This document shows positions 22,751-36,160 of a stretch of DNA of 64,000 bases, in pieces. Below the pieces are notes generated by a model, which saw only the letters and a list, made by a program, of their open reading frames with translations, ran no database searches and had not been told where the DNA came from. Numbering within the stretch: the first letter of the stretch is position 1; the number at the start of each line of letters is the position of its first letter. The position numbers and the translations under genes were made by a program. This DNA is from Jacaranda mimosifolia (taxonomy: Eukaryota; Streptophyta; Magnoliopsida; Lamiales; Bignoniaceae): NCBI GenBank assembly GCA_018894105.1, contig CM032133.1, positions 19,048,501-19,112,500 of the forward strand, given 5' to 3'.

Positions 22751-25700
22751 TAGGGGTGTTCATTCGGTAAAAATCGAACCATTGTTCTTTAGAACGATCG
22801 TGGGGATCAGAATGAAGTTTACCATTTCAATTCCATTGCAATGTCGCAGAATGGTTGCGGGCGTTCCACATATTTTTTGCTTGAATGACTATTTTTTTTA
22901 AATAAAAAAAAATTCTCGAAAAGATTAAATATGTAAATATTTAATGTTGCTTATATTAATATATTAGCATAGTGATTTAGTACCATAGATTAATATAATA
23001 GATTGATAAGCTTTGTTACGATCAATGATATTATCATTATAGATCTTCTACTTAATTAATGAAGAGTGTGTGTGTTAAAAACTATTACAACATAATAAAG
23101 GTAAAATTAATATAATAAAATAAAATAATACTCAAATTAAATAGCTCAAATATTTTAAAAATATGCAAATTATTAGCATAAATTAGTTTTCAGAGTATCT
23201 TTACTTAAGTAATTAGTTAAGAACTAATTATAAAAAATAGTCAAGCATACTAAAATAATAATTAATTATATATTTAACTAATTAATGATTAGTCCATTGG
23301 TAATTAACCTATTTATTAAGTGTAATTTAGATTAAAAATAAAAAAAACATATATAAATTAAGTATAAAAAATTTAGTTATCTTATATATATATATATTTC
23401 TCATTTTTGTGTCCTTTCGTTTTTCATCTTTTATTTGGCAATTTATTTCCTGTTTCGAGTCTTTTCCTTTTCCACCCTATTTTCAATAATTTATTTCATT
23501 TCTTCCCTTCTTCTTCCTGGTTTCATTCTCGTTTATACATTACCGCCCCGCCCATTCCTGCCATCTCTATGTAGCCCACAACAGGGTCACATCTTCCGTT
23601 TTTCTTCATTATACTCTGAGAAATCGGCGCTTCGGCCGCGACAAGCCGATTTCTCGGCTGTTCCATCAATCTAAATGCAACTTCCCACTGATTCTTGTTC
23701 GTCCCCAATATGGTCTGAATCTTTGGAACGGCAGTCTCCGTTCCCATTCCGATACAGTCATTTCAGTCGCAATATTAGCGATCCAACGAACCATGAATCT
23801 AACCAAAATTTCAATTAATCAAAAATTCGATACGCCAAACCAGTGTATCGAATACTGAACCAAATTGTTTGGTTTGATTCTGTAAATGTCAAAAAAAAAT
23901 TCCAGCTCAGTTCAGTCCAGTCAAAAACCGGACTACTAAAATTTCTAATTTTTAAGCAAAATAACAACAAAAAAAAAAAATAGCATGACTTTAAGAAATA
24001 GTTTAGTACCACAAATAAATTTGTAAGTTACTAATAGGTAGTTATAACACAACAAAATAACAAATCCATAATTGTCTATATTTGGTTAAGTAAATAAAAT
24101 TAATAAAATACTAGTAATCTTAGCACACTCTATGTGTATGCTAAAAATTTTACAGTATGAAGTAAATAAAAAATATATTTTTTAAGGGTGAACTACATTC
24201 ATATCTCCCGAGGTTTGGTGTAATTATAAAAAAAAAAAGAAGGAAAAACTCATTATTTTGAAAATTATATTTACCCCATTGAACTTTCAAACTAAAATGT
24301 AATGTTGACGGAAAGTGTGAAATGGCCAAAATAAAATAAAAAAATTGATAGATATATCAAAAGATAGAAATACCCTTGGACCTATTGTAATATTTCTGAA
24401 TTTATGAGAGTTTATTTGATATATTTTTATCACTTTCAATTTTTTAAAAATTTAAATTTATAACCATAGATAATATATTTCTATTAATTTTGAGTACATA
24501 TTTAGTAATGATAAAATAGTAAACATATATAAAATAGTTTATTAAATTTTAGCAATAAATAAATAAAATAAGTAAAAATAAAAAATAAAAATTTAAATAT
24601 ATTATCTTATACAACATAATTTTAAGAGTGAATTACCTTAATAATTTAATTAAATTCATTTATTATTAAAAATATAATAATTAAACAAAAAAAAAATTTA
24701 ATCATTATCTTACTATAATATAAAGGTTCATATATATATATATATGCAAATATACAATAAAAAAATATTTTTATATTTATATATAAAATACACCACCCGC
24801 CACCACCTAACCCTCACTCCTACCCCAAGATGCTGTCAGGCCATGGCTAAGGCCGCTCGCTGCCATAGCCAGGGGCCTATCGTGGCTTAGCTATGGCCAG
24901 CGGCTAGCTCCTGGCTTAGCTTAGGTCTTTTAAAGAATAAATTCTTTAAAATCAAATAATAATTTTTTATAAATTCTTTACTTATCTTTTTTTAAAATTT
25001 TTGGTTATTTATTCCTAATCAATAAATATATTTAATTAATCATTTTAAATATTTGTTTTTTGATATTATTAAGTAGGTAACTTAAAATGTCCTAAAAAAT
25101 ATTAGTTACAAATAATTTTAAAGAATATATTTTAATAAATTCTTTATTTATCCTTCTTTTTAAGTTATTTATTTATTTTTTTAATCAATAAATATTTTTA
25201 TTTAATTATATTAAATATTTGTTATTTAATATTATTAAATATGTAATTTAAAATGCTAATTAATTATGTTTTGGTCCTAAATATTTTGATGTTTTCTTCC
25301 CATAATTTTGCCTTTTGCAGCTCTCTTTTCTATATTTCAATTCCCCCAATTTACTAGATAATGTGCTCCATGATGAAGCTATATTATTTTTGCAAGAAAT
25401 AAAAAAAAAACATGTGTGTCTGTATATATAGGCAATGGAATAAACAGCTAGATTGGATTCTTCTGTGTTTTATTACATTTAAGACATAAAACAACAAAAT
25501 AATAACAAATACACCCTTAACCAATTCAAAAATTTTACAATACCACCCGTGAGAGTATTTTTGCCAATAAAAAAAGTCAAACTTGGTCAGAATTGAGTTC
25601 CGTTACCATAAGGGTATTTTCTGCATTTCACCCATATTTTTTAATGATGGCAAGGCAAAACCTCAATGGTGACTAACGGTTGGGTGATATGTTGGACAGT

Positions 25701-26235
25701 GACAAAGTTCAGAGGGTACATGTAATTTTCAAAACGACGAGGATTTTTTGGTAATTATGCTAAACCTCATGGGATATGGATGTAATTCACCCTTTTTTTA
25801 ATTATACTCTATTTTTTAATTTTTCAATGTAGTTACTTGAACATTTAGGATCAATCAAAATAAAAAGCTAAGATAGCATAAAATAATTCAAGAAAAGAAA
25901 GAAAATAAATAATTGAAAAAGAAAAAAAGTTTTAAAGACAAAGGAGAAAAGAAAAACAACCTTGTCATTATTGTATAAAATGGGATTATTTTTTTCAATT
26001 TATTTGAAAATATACTACTAAGGCATTGGCTCTTTATATCTAGTATAGATAAATTATACACATAAATATTTTAAAATTTTGATAATTCGGTGCAGTTCAG
26101 TAAACCGGCACAAAAAATAAAAACCGAACCAAATACCAATTTTTTTAAAGAAATAACTGAATACAAAATCGAATTCAAACTAAATTTTCGATCTCAGTTT
26201 AGTTTGGTCGGTTTATGGAACTGTGAACACCCCTA
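22751..26235. mobile_element. hAT-like element with TAGGGGTGTTCA termini
   Basis: The left end TAGGGGTGTTCA is repeated exactly, inverted, at 26224-26235. Both subterminal regions carry 'cggtt'/'aaccga' type motifs, familiar from plant hAT elements with this terminus. The flanking 8-mers (agtgcaat and gctacagt) do not match, so either the target duplication has decayed or the two ends come from different copies. No transposase is visible. A long-TIR element is nested inside (24184-25794). Confidence 0.5.
24184..25794. mobile_element. Mutator-like long-TIR element, about 1.6 kb
   Basis: The left AAGGGTGAACTACATTCATA and the right (complement AAGGGTGAATTACATCCATA) are inverted copies. The similarity extends about 100 bases inwards, including the 'ttttgaaaattata' block at about 24259 and its inverted partner at about 25720. 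The middle has AT-rich DNA and a GC-rich patch (about 24786-24925). There is no transposase. The long TIRs suggest a Mutator-like MITE; a 9-bp duplication cannot be read because both flanks are T/A runs. Confidence 0.65.
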
Positions 26236-26472
26236 GCTACAGTGCTACTTTATGGAATTGTGAAGAAGAAGACAAGGAAAACAAGAACCCACCAAAAAAA
26301 TATAAGGTTATAATTGTAAAATTTTATTTTTTATTTTAAATTATTTCAAAATTAATCTTATCAACCAAATATAAAATTAGAGTATTTCTTCTAAATGAAC
26401 TAGAAACATATCCATTTTCTTTTATATTAACTATAATCACATCATTCGAAGTAAATGAGTCATAAAAGTTTA

Positions 26473-26905
26473 GGGAGAGTTTGGTCAAAATTGCTTTGGA
26501 GAACATAACCAAACACACTCATTTTTTCTTCAAAATAATAAAATAAGCATTTTTTAGAATACCCTCTCATATTCTTTGTTATCCCCAAAACTTCCCTATT
26601 TTTCAATATATACATACATATATACTTTATTATTATTCTTACAATAAAATTTTTTACTCAATTCTATTGTTACCCCAAAAATCCAACAAAAAAGCATTGA
26701 TTTGACTATTATAGTAAAAAATATCTCTCCCAAAACATAAACAAACATATTAACACTTTCCAAAATAAATTTTAACTATTTCCCAAAATATAACAAAAAA
26801 ATTATTATATTTCCCAACACAACTTTCAAATTCTCCAATTCCACTTACGACATTCATTCCCCAAAACACATCATAATCAAACATAAAACATTACCAAACA
26901 ATACC
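26473..26905. mobile_element. PIF/Harbinger-like (Tourist-type) MITE, 433 bp
   Basis: The left GGGAGAGTTTGGT and the right (complement GGTATTGTTTGGT) form a 13-bp imperfect TIR with the family-typical GTTTGGT core. The element is flanked on both sides by TTA (26470-26472 and 26906-26908), the usual 3-bp PIF target duplication. It has no coding capacity. Confidence 0.68.
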
Positions 26906-28205
26906 TTACTGTCTCTGTAGAAATTGTTATTTCATTGTTGTTATAATAATTAATTAATTATTAATCATTACATTAAGTCAAAATATTAGTTAGTATTCTG
27001 ATATGATGATATAATTATCAATTTTCTTAAAAGATTATTAACTTCTATTGCTAATTTTAAATGAAAAGCATACATTTAGAGCTAATTTGCTTGCTTTGAT
27101 ATTGCATAATAGATACACAATCTAACTCAATTCCAATGTTTGATTCATTTAGAAGCCTTTGATACAATTAGGACCCGACATGCATTTAAGGCCAAACTTA
27201 GCTTTTGTATTGATATATTTTACAACCTAACTTGAAAATAAATTATAGTTTGTCAAATGGAATAATCATGCCAAGCAAAGAATCAAAGTTGGATATCAAA
27301 TTATTTAAAATATCCAAATAAATAGTAGATAGGATATACAATAAACTACTATTTATCTTAGTCAACATATTATATCTAATCCAAACACACCAAGCAAACG
27401 AGTTCTTAAAGGATAAGCTACACAAAACTCTAAAATAAGCTCATACAACAACTGAATTACGATACCAAATCTCTAAATTAAACATCTCAAATCTAACTAA
27501 GTGGCCAGTTGGTTTAATTGCATGTTTGAAATTTGATATTTGAATTTTAATGAACTCTTAGTATGCATCTGCACTTATATTAAAAAAAAAAAAATTTAAA
27601 TCTTAACTTTCTTACTTGACCAAGATATTAATAATATCCAAAACATAGGATTAATCCAGACTTCTAAATTCTAGTAATCTTTGCCATTTCCCAAATTCAA
27701 AATATAATACAACACTACTTCTAATTCGAAAGGACTCAAATAAGCCACAAAAATGAGAACATGCTAAAATTTATAAGATATTATTAAGAAACATCAAAAG
27801 TGTCGCAGCAGAAAATAATTCTAATTATTTCACTTAGAAAGCAAACACCTATATTTAGAAATTAGTCCTAACTATTACAATCCTTAAAAAATTATCTTAA
27901 ACAATAATAAAATTTCAAAGTAATAACTCAAGCTTTAATAAAAAAATATCTTAGTGCCTTGTCGTCAACCACTCAACCTAAAAATTGATTGTCCTCTTCA
28001 ATTTCAATGAAGTTCTCTGTAAAACCAGTTATAAAATAGTATGATAAATAAATTGCCCAATAAAAAGTTTTTTTGATATTCTATCAGATTTGAGCAAGTT
28101 ATACACATAATAGACAAATAAAGTGGTCTAAGAAAAAGGCATGCTTTTTGTTTTTTAAGTAAAACAAAATAACAACCTTTCAATAGTAGAACAGTTTTTA
28201 AAAAA

Positions 28206-28240
28206 AACACACACACAAATGCGCGCACACATATATATAC
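28206..28240. repeat. CA/GC/TA compound microsatellite
   Basis: Runs of (ca)n, a short gcgcgc and (ta)n follow each other. A second one with (gc)n then (ac)n lies at 29205-29225. They are ordinary simple repeats. Confidence 0.85.
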
Positions 28241-29402
28241 CACGGGATAATTTTTTGCATTAAATCAGACTACAAATACAAAATCATATTCATTAGGACG
28301 CTTTCAAAAACGTACTTTCAGAACTTCCAAATTTTGGATTTGGGTAATCAGAAATTTGTACTCATCAAAATGTCTTCAGAAACATACTTTTAGAGACTTT
28401 AATAACAATAATCTTGCCAAAAATTAGAAAAAATCATACTTACCAGAATATTTCCAAACACTTACTTTTGGGACTTTCCGGATTTGACAAAATATATAAT
28501 TCATCACAGTCCATTTATGTATCTATGCTAGTGAACTTTGAATTTCAATTAGCTATATTGATGAAGATCTTAGCTACGATTCCATTAATTGAGTTTAGAC
28601 ACTACTATTATTACCCATAGTAAAGCCTTTAATATAACTTCATTAAGTAGGTTCAAGCAATATAATTATTACTTGTAGGAAGGCCTTAACCTCATAGCAT
28701 GGTTCGAAATTTATACCTACATATAGTTTCTCAATCATCCAGAGCATTGTCTTTATTCATTTCTTTGAAAAAAAAAAAATTAAATTTATATTTTCTTAAT
28801 AACTATATCCAACTATAACATGCTAAAAGCCTAATTTAAATAATCAAACAAATAGGAGGAACCTAATTACTATTCATCTTTGTAAATGTCGGATCGCATG
28901 GTACACTTTAAATAATAGAAATTCTAACATAGCATGCTCAAATCCCATTTTCTTTTTATTTTTAAATCCCATTTTTTTTATATATTTGATGAAACATCCA
29001 CAGAAAATAAAATAAAATAAAATACCCATGTCTTTTACCCTTTCTTACCAACACACAGTTTTTCCCTCCTCCCCTTTTTTTTCTGGAAAAAAAAAATAGA
29101 AAGAAGAAAACTGCTGACTTTACTTATCAAAAATTAATTTTTGTATAGCACACTCAATCCTCCTTTATGCAGAAAAATTAGTTAAACAAAAAATATACGT
29201 ACGAGCGCGCGCGCACACACACATATCTTTTTGAAAATTCATTTTATAAAAATATAGAAGGAAGCAACTACTTACCCATCTCAATTTTCTTTCATTTAAT
29301 TTACGGATTGGTTCAAATTACCTAGATCCATTAAACAAAATAGGTTGTAATAAATTAGGATTCTAAATATATCTACAACACAAATCAGAGTATAATATAG
29401 TA

Positions 29403-30261
29403 CTAGCATTATCCCTATGTTATGCACAGATTCTTTAAAATTACTATATATTAATATAATTATTGAATTATAAATATAATTAAAATAATAATATAAAAAT
29501 AAAAATATCACAAAAACATCAAGTAATTAGTAAAATTAAATTTAAAGTTTTAAAATTTAGTATTAAAAAGTTTGCAAAATATAAAGCCATCTCATATACA
29601 TTATGTCATAAAAATAAATTTTAAAATTATTCAATGAGAAGTTTAAAAAAGAAATTAAAACACCCAAAAATAAAAATATATTAATACGATTATGTACTTT
29701 ATTAAAAAAAATATTATGCGATCAAAAGCTAACAGATAGTTGCATTAAAAATAAAAATAAATGAGAATGATATGGAACACAAGATTGATGGCTTGAAAGT
29801 TGTTTGAAAAAATTTAAAATTATAATACTTTAAGATTATTTTAGGCTTAAAAGAGGATGAGTATATATTAAGTTAAAACTTAAAAGAATTAAAATATATT
29901 TGTTGCCAAGGATTAGAGAAATCTTATATAATTTTAGTTTTTGATTAAAAATCAATTAAGTCAAGACAAAACTATGACAATAAAGATAAAAAAAATTAAA
30001 AAATTAAAATAAATATCTAAAATAATTACAAAGTTAAGATTAGTATTAGTATATAAGTTTATAGAAATCTTTTAATTTGAATCATAACTTATTTATTAAA
30101 TTATTAAGTGAAGAAAAAAGTTTGATATTAGTAATGCAAAGTTAAAATCATAGTAAATTAATAAAGTAATTAAAAGCGAAAAATTAATCTTAAATAGGAA
30201 TTAGTGATAGGATATGAGGATGAAATTAGAATGTAAAATAAAATATGAAAAAATTAAATTA
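29403..30261 (-). mobile_element. Helitron E, 3' portion (split by a gypsy element)
   Basis: The minus strand ends in CTGTGCATAACATAGGG, then ATAATG, then CTAG at 29403, followed by T: an imperfect hairpin plus CTRR, the Helitron 3' terminus. Upstream the AT-rich body runs to about 30261, where gypsy sequence begins. The likely 5' half is at 35188-35941 in the same orientation. Together they would measure about 1.6 kb, close to Helitron A. Confidence 0.6.
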
Positions 30262-31350
30262 TTATGTTCTCTCAAAATCTTTAAAGTCTCTAGCACAGAT
30301 ATAACTAGCATCGGGAAGCGTTATCCGCAGGAGGGTGTGTTGGTATTGGTATCTCATCTTTGAGATTGACGCACTTGGTGTAGCAGCTCACCTGTGCCTG
30401 ATGACTATGCAGTCAGTCTCTTCCGAGTATCGCATCGTACTCTTGGATAGGCATCCGTATAAAGTTGGCTGGATATACCCCATCTCCAATAGTCACTTAG
30501 GCAAATTTCGATTTAAGTGTCTGCACTCCTATCGTTAGGCCTCCTCAAAACTTTGGGGGCTGAAAACATAGGAATCGTTTTGATGCAAGATCATTAGCCA
30601 TCTCATTAGCAACTCATTTTTCCCCACTTGGTTATTGACCCTGTTACCTGAATCTCGGTCTCTTCTGATGCATAAGGTCTGCTGGATGACCTTTTCTTCT
30701 TGCATGGCTTATAGGTAGATAGGTGGTTCCCATAGATATACAAGTCTTAATCATCCTACGATATATGACAAGATCCTATAGACACCCTGCATTACTCAAA
30801 CTCGTCTTACTAATATTAACTGATCACATTTATCTTAAATCCTCGAATCACACAGGAACTTCCCAATATGCAAATACCCAAAATTGATACTCATTCTCGT
30901 AATAATCCTTTCCAATCACTATACATTCATATGCCTGACATACTAGAAATAAAAGGTTATACACTGGTTGGCCACCCCGATCATAACCCTTCACTTCTGA
31001 AATGTTGAGCCTTATCCCAAAAGTTCATATTCTATTAAATTCCTCATTCAATTCCATGATCAAACTTTATATTCCAAGAATCATATCCTGACATAACTCA
31101 GGTATCCCTTAATTCAAGTATACATAACCTAGGAAAATCCAAAGTCAAGCTTTCTCTATTAACCAAGAATTTCACAATCCACAAATCACATTCTAGGATC
31201 AGACCCTAGCATAGCTCTGGTTTTCCTCAACTCGTTTACATCTTAGATGATTTCTAATTGAAGTTTAATCTCAAGTAAGTCCATCAATTCCAATCACAAC
31301 AATCATTCCTATGTTAACCTAGGTCTTCGAAAACTTAGGCTCTGATACCA
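30262..31350 (-). pseudogene. Internal fragment of a G1 gypsy element
   Basis: Near 30440-30300 the minus strand matches the protease/RT linker region also seen at 5930-6110 and in the plus-strand copy near 38880-39060 ('RHQAQVSCYTKCVN' type reading). The leader follows towards the primer-binding site at 31350. Most of gag and all of RT, RNase H and integrase are missing. Stops are frequent. Confidence 0.7.
31339..31350 (-). other. Primer-binding site, tRNA-Met (initiator) type
   Basis: The minus strand reads TGGTATCAGAGC, a full 12-base match to the initiator tRNA-Met type site, 4 bases inside the LTR end at 31355. Confidence 0.88.
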
Positions 31351-31354
31351 CCTC

Positions 31355-34300
31355 TGTAGCACCCCCTCTCGGGATGGCCCCTAAGCTGAGATGCGACTCC
31401 GATTTAGACTTAAATCTTAATCCATAATACAAATAATTAGGGATGGCAACGGGGCGGGTCTAGGGTGGGTTTTGCAGGACCCGGGACCCGCCCCGCCTCC
31501 TCTTTGGACCCACCCCGCCCCGCCCCGGTTTACCTTTGGACCCAAACCCAGCGGGTTGTACCCGCCTAACCCGTTTTTTTTTTTTATTTATATTTTTGTG
31601 TATATATTTTTTACCTTCTTTTCTTCATAATCACTTGAATATACAGATTTTGCTCTAGTGAGTATCGGATTTGAAAGAATAAAATTGAAACAAGTTAAAA
31701 AAAATAAAAGAAGCCCTAATTTTCTAATATAGTATTATAACCTAATAAATACTTATACTTATATATAATATATATGTTATATATAATATATAATATAAAT
31801 ATGTATATGCAATATATATGACATATATAATATATATATAATATAATATAGGATGGGACCGGGGCGGGTCCATCAAAACCCGTAACCCGCCCCGAACCCG
31901 GGCGGGTCTTGATAATCAAGACCCACTATCCGCCCCATCCCCATTTTTTTCACCCCAAACCCACCCCATCCGGGGCGAGGCCCCAGTTTACCCGGACCCA
32001 TTGCCATCCCTACAAATAATGGGCCCATTTAAATTTATTCCAAAATTTATTAGAGACACAACAAATTCAACCTTAAGCAAACCTCAACAAAAGTGCTATT
32101 CATAGGCCATAGCTGATCCCATAACATTTGACATAATATACACATACTGAAAATATTTAATTCAAACCTAACATATCACAATAACTCTTAGTTATAACAA
32201 AATGCCCAAGTATACCCAAAAGTATATATACACATCTATTCTATTATAAAATGAATTTGCCAATCCAACCTGGAGTCCTAGCCTTTCACCTAATCCCTAT
32301 CTGGGAAAAACAAGAATAATATAAGAGGTAAGTCCAAATGACTTAGTGAGGGATAATTTCAACATTAAGCAGTGTGGACCTGTCAAGGAAGAATCAACTC
32401 AACAGATCATAAATTAACAGTCATAACAAGAGCATATCAAGAGATTACAGTCAGGATCATATTACAGACAGATCAAATTACAGACAACCAGGATACAATC
32501 ACAAGTATTAACAAATTTCAAGGCTATTAGTATGTACTAGTTCGAGAGTTATGACTGTCGACTTGAATGACCCGGGATCATCTTAATTGAATCAGTTCAA
32601 AAGGAATGGTCCATTTCAATCGAATCAGTTCAGGAGAAAATGTATTCGGCTTGTCCGACCTGGACAATAACCTAATCCAGACCAAGAAACTACACCATCT
32701 TTGTTGCTCCATGAGCGGAATACAAGCAATTGGAATACAATTGAACAAAACAATCCCGAGTAACATATACAGTCTAAAGAATTAGAACGGGACAAGCATA
32801 TCAGATTCTCTTTATTCCAGTCAGTCAGTTTTACCAAAGCATAACAGCTTGGTACATAGCAGATGCCCATATGGACTGCATGGCACATCAGTGATGCCTA
32901 AGCGAGCTGCTTAGCATATCACAAATACCTAAGTGAGCTGCTTAGAGTATTACTGACAGCTACGCGGGCTGCTTGGCATGTCCTATATATCTAAACATTC
33001 CGCTAGGATTCGCACTCAGCCCAACAGTTCCCAGACATATATCAAGAATCATTAAATAGATTGCAAACAAGGCAAAATACTATTAGATAAATAGATAACC
33101 GAATAGAAACTGATTCAGAACAGTCAGATAACATAATAGTCCGATAGCAGAACAGTCTGATAATAGAACGATAATAGATAACAGAATGGAGTTTTGGGCG
33201 CCAGAACATAAATACTAAGTTCATATCAGAAAATTTTTTAGAAAACAACCCTCGCCGGGGTATACCAATCAGTTAATAGATAACAAATAAAATTCTAAAT
33301 AGTTCACAGATTTCAATAAACAAGATACAGTACAGTACTGAAATCAGTTTAACCCTCACAGGGGTTTATCGATACGACAGATAAATGTAAGAAAGTTCCA
33401 GATTGGCAGATCCTCACAAGGCATACAAGCAAATACCCAAGAGGTTAGACCCTCACAAGGGTATACACATCAGTTAACAGATAACCAGCGAGATCTCAAA
33501 TAGTTCACAGATTTCAATAAACACGAGGCAGTTACAGTACAGAAATAGGAACCCTCACAGGGGTTTATCACAATAACAAATAGGTGTAATCAATGCTAGA
33601 GTAGCATACCCTCACATCCGTAACCTCAAAAAATGTAACCATAATTAGCAGTCTACTGGTCAGAGAGACCCAATTCCTCGTCACCTGACCAAAAGAGTAT
33701 ATTTACTATCAAAATCAACATTCGACCCTTAATAATTACAATTATACTATTAACAGTCCAAAATCACTAGTTAATCGATTAATGTAATAATTAGGGTTCG
33801 ATTAGTACTATCGGTACGAAACATGCTAATTAAGCCGTCATTACAAAAATAATCACTGAGTTCACATTGATTCTAGTAAAGAAATACAATCGGGTCCTGG
33901 ATTACATGTTCAACCTCGCAATATTATGCCAAAAATTAATATTAATAGTCCAATCATCTTAAATAACCCAATTATTGCCACTTAGGTTTCAATTCCATAA
34001 AATCCACAAAATTTAGTTTTTAATCCTTTAATTAACTTAATCAACCCAAATTGTCATATAATAATTCGAATCTTGGTCTACTAAGCTATGTTCTAATCCA
34101 TGTATAGGGAATATATATATACAAATCATATATCAATTTCTTCATTTCTTAACATAATATAAGGTTTGTAAGAAATAATGGTAAAAAGCTTAAATCCAAA
34201 CTCCTGATCATTTACCCAAAAGGTCCTTGTCGAAACTCTGAAACCACGAACCAACTACATTGCCACGATCATTGCGATGAGCTGAAGATTCTGACTCAGC

Positions 34301-35187
34301 TCCATCGCCGCCGGAGATAGTCAACAACACCAACAAAAGATGCCTTTCAACTTCACTAACCAAACCCCCAAATCAATTTTACCAATTGTCGTCAAATTGA
34401 AGTCCAATTTCAGCTTCAACCACCTAGCACCACTACCTCCATTGCCATGGTTTTCTTCCAATTCTGTCGTCACCGGTGGATGAAATTCAAATACCTAATA
34501 TACCAATTTGTTCCTTGAACTGAGAGCAATAGAACCCACTACTCACAACCAAGGTTCAGTTGCTGGAAATGAGAGACCATCACCACTGCTGTGTTCAAGA
34601 CTTGAGATTTGATTCCCGAAAATTCTCTGGTGGTTTCAAGCTTGCATGTGGTATGGTTGGTTGTTGGTGATGAGAGGAAGGTAGTAGTGGTCTTGGTCTT
34701 CCGTTTCAGGAAGTCAGAGAGAGAGAGAGAGAGAGAAAGAATGGTGCTCAATGGAGAAAAAGGAAGAATGAAGAAATGGGGGGGGGAGAAGGAATACATA
34801 TATAAAATGCATTTTTCCAACTTAGCAAATCGACCCTAGAATTTTCTTCCCAGCCTCAATTGAGTCGTCCAAGGTTTTCTTAATCTTCAATTCAGCCCCA
34901 AGACTAAGTTAGTGCCTCACATTGCCCCCTTTGATCAAAAGAAACTCCATGCAAACGCCCAAAATTCATGAGTGTGGTCCAATTTAATCTCGGCTATTTA
35001 CAAGTTGACCCTAGAACTTCTAAAATCCTTGAAATCAAGTTTCCTTATTTACGTGACGGCCTCAAAACTTTCAATTTTCATATAATTAATCCTTCTCATT
35101 TATTTTTCGAGCCCTAAAATTTGACGAACCAATATCTTGATTTCTAAATCCTTATTTTCCAAAATACCAAATTTTAAAGGTGTTACA
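31355..35187 (-). repeat. G1 gypsy LTR (minus strand) with a MITE inside
   Basis: On the minus strand the LTR starts TGTAACACC at 35187 and ends GGGGGTGCTACA at 31355, followed by the primer-binding site, so it is a 5' LTR. Net of the 575-bp MITE and its duplicated 8 bases it is about 3.25 kb. It matches 41141-43931 in order, including the first 150 bases and the minisatellite (about 32870-32995). A (GA)n run lies at about 34716-34737. ORFs inside are not coding. Confidence 0.82.
31438..32012. mobile_element. hAT MITE, 575 bp, with perfect 8-bp target duplication
   Basis: The left TAGGGATGGCAACGGG and the right (complement TAGGGATGGCAATGGG) form the TIR. The 8-mer caaataat occurs directly on both sides (31430-31437 and 32013-32020), an exact hAT-type duplication. 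The interior holds GC-rich 'cccgccccgcc' subterminal repeats and a (ta)n core. There is no transposase, so it was moved by an autonomous relative elsewhere. Confidence 0.92.
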
Positions 35188-35941
35188 TATTAAGCGCAAT
35201 TAATAAATCTCATAATAAATGAATTGATAACATAAATTAAGTAGTAAACAAAAAAGATATAGAAATTTACAAATTTAACAGTAGTAAAAGCTAAATGATA
35301 AACTTTATTTAGGTTGAAAAGAAAATTATAGCATTAAAATCCAAAAAATCTCTTCCATCATGTAATATACCTAAAATAAACCAAAAAGAAAAAAGAAAAA
35401 AAAATCAAAAAGGTGAACAATAAAATCAAATAAACAATAAACACTTTGAATAATGAACTAAAGATGCACACAAAGAGATAGAAGAAAAAAATGATAGAAA
35501 ATAAAAAGGACACAAAGAATAGAGTGAAAAAAAATGCTAGAACTTGAGAATATAATGAAATGACTTTTGAAAGGCTTTATATATAGTGGTATAGATATAA
35601 ATTAGTTATTAAAGATAAGAAAAAATCATGAAAAACTTATCAAATTATAGAGTTCAAATGATCAAGAAATCTTCCACATATTGAAAGTAGAGATATAAAA
35701 AAATTTGTAAATAAAATATAATTATTTTTTTATATTAGATATAAATAAAGAATATTGTTCTAATCAAGAAAATGATTTCAAAAAATCAGATATCTTTAAA
35801 AGGAATAAATAATATCAAATTTAATAACTAAAAATTAATTTTTAAATATATTAAAAAACTCAAAATTCTAAGAATTCAAAATTTGGTCAAAATTGCACAA
35901 TTATGGGTTCGACATCGTTGTGTTATATATAATAGTAAGGA
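35188..35941 (-). mobile_element. Helitron F, 5' portion (probable partner of Helitron E)
   Basis: The minus-strand start TCCTTACTATTATATATAACAC at 35941, preceded by A, matches the Helitron 5' end consensus of this family. The sequence continues to 35188, where the G1 LTR begins with TGTAACACC. Sharing orientation and approximate combined length with Helitron E, it is read as one Helitron split by gypsy insertion. Confidence 0.6.
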
Positions 35942-36160
35942 TAGATAGATATATTTTAAATTTCGAATGAAAAAAAAATAGAGATAAGATACAATCATAT
36001 CGGTTAGAGATAATATATAATCAACAAATAATGAAAATTTGTTAAATGAATTGAAATGCTCAAAATTCTAAGAATTGTCATTTGGTCAGAATTGCACAAT
36101 TAGAATCAAAATTGCATAATTATAGGTCACATACCGTTGTGCTATATATAATAGTATAGA
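35942..36160 (-). mobile_element. Helitron G, 5' fragment
   Basis: The minus strand starts TCTATACTATTATATATAGC at 36160, preceded by A, the clearest Helitron 5' terminus in the window. The family's 'attatgcaattttgattcta' block follows. After about 219 bases Helitron F begins, again between A and T, so F appears to have inserted into G or truncated it. Confidence 0.7.

Larger units (their letters stand above)
26236..29402. other. AT-rich intergenic DNA; no gene supported
   Basis: No convincing ORF or known protein motif is present. Contents are a PIF-like MITE (26473-26905), CA/TA/GC microsatellites near 28206-28240 and 29205-29225, and weak diverged repeats around 28305-28490 that share 'acttt.agaactt' type blocks. 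ORFs here are short and AT-driven. Confidence 0.5.

Noticed and set aside
22384..22763. Two overlapping minus-strand ORFs rich in Phe, Leu and Ser
   Set aside because: They mirror a GAA/AAG-rich purine stretch on the plus strand; low complexity only.
22751..26235. Calling the TAGGGGTGTTCA-bounded segment a firmly delimited hAT element
   Set aside because: The termini match but the flanking 8-mers do not, so only a tentative feature was kept.
34539..34839. Overlapping ORFs on both strands around a (GA)n run
   Set aside because: They lie inside the G1 LTR and are driven by the simple repeat.
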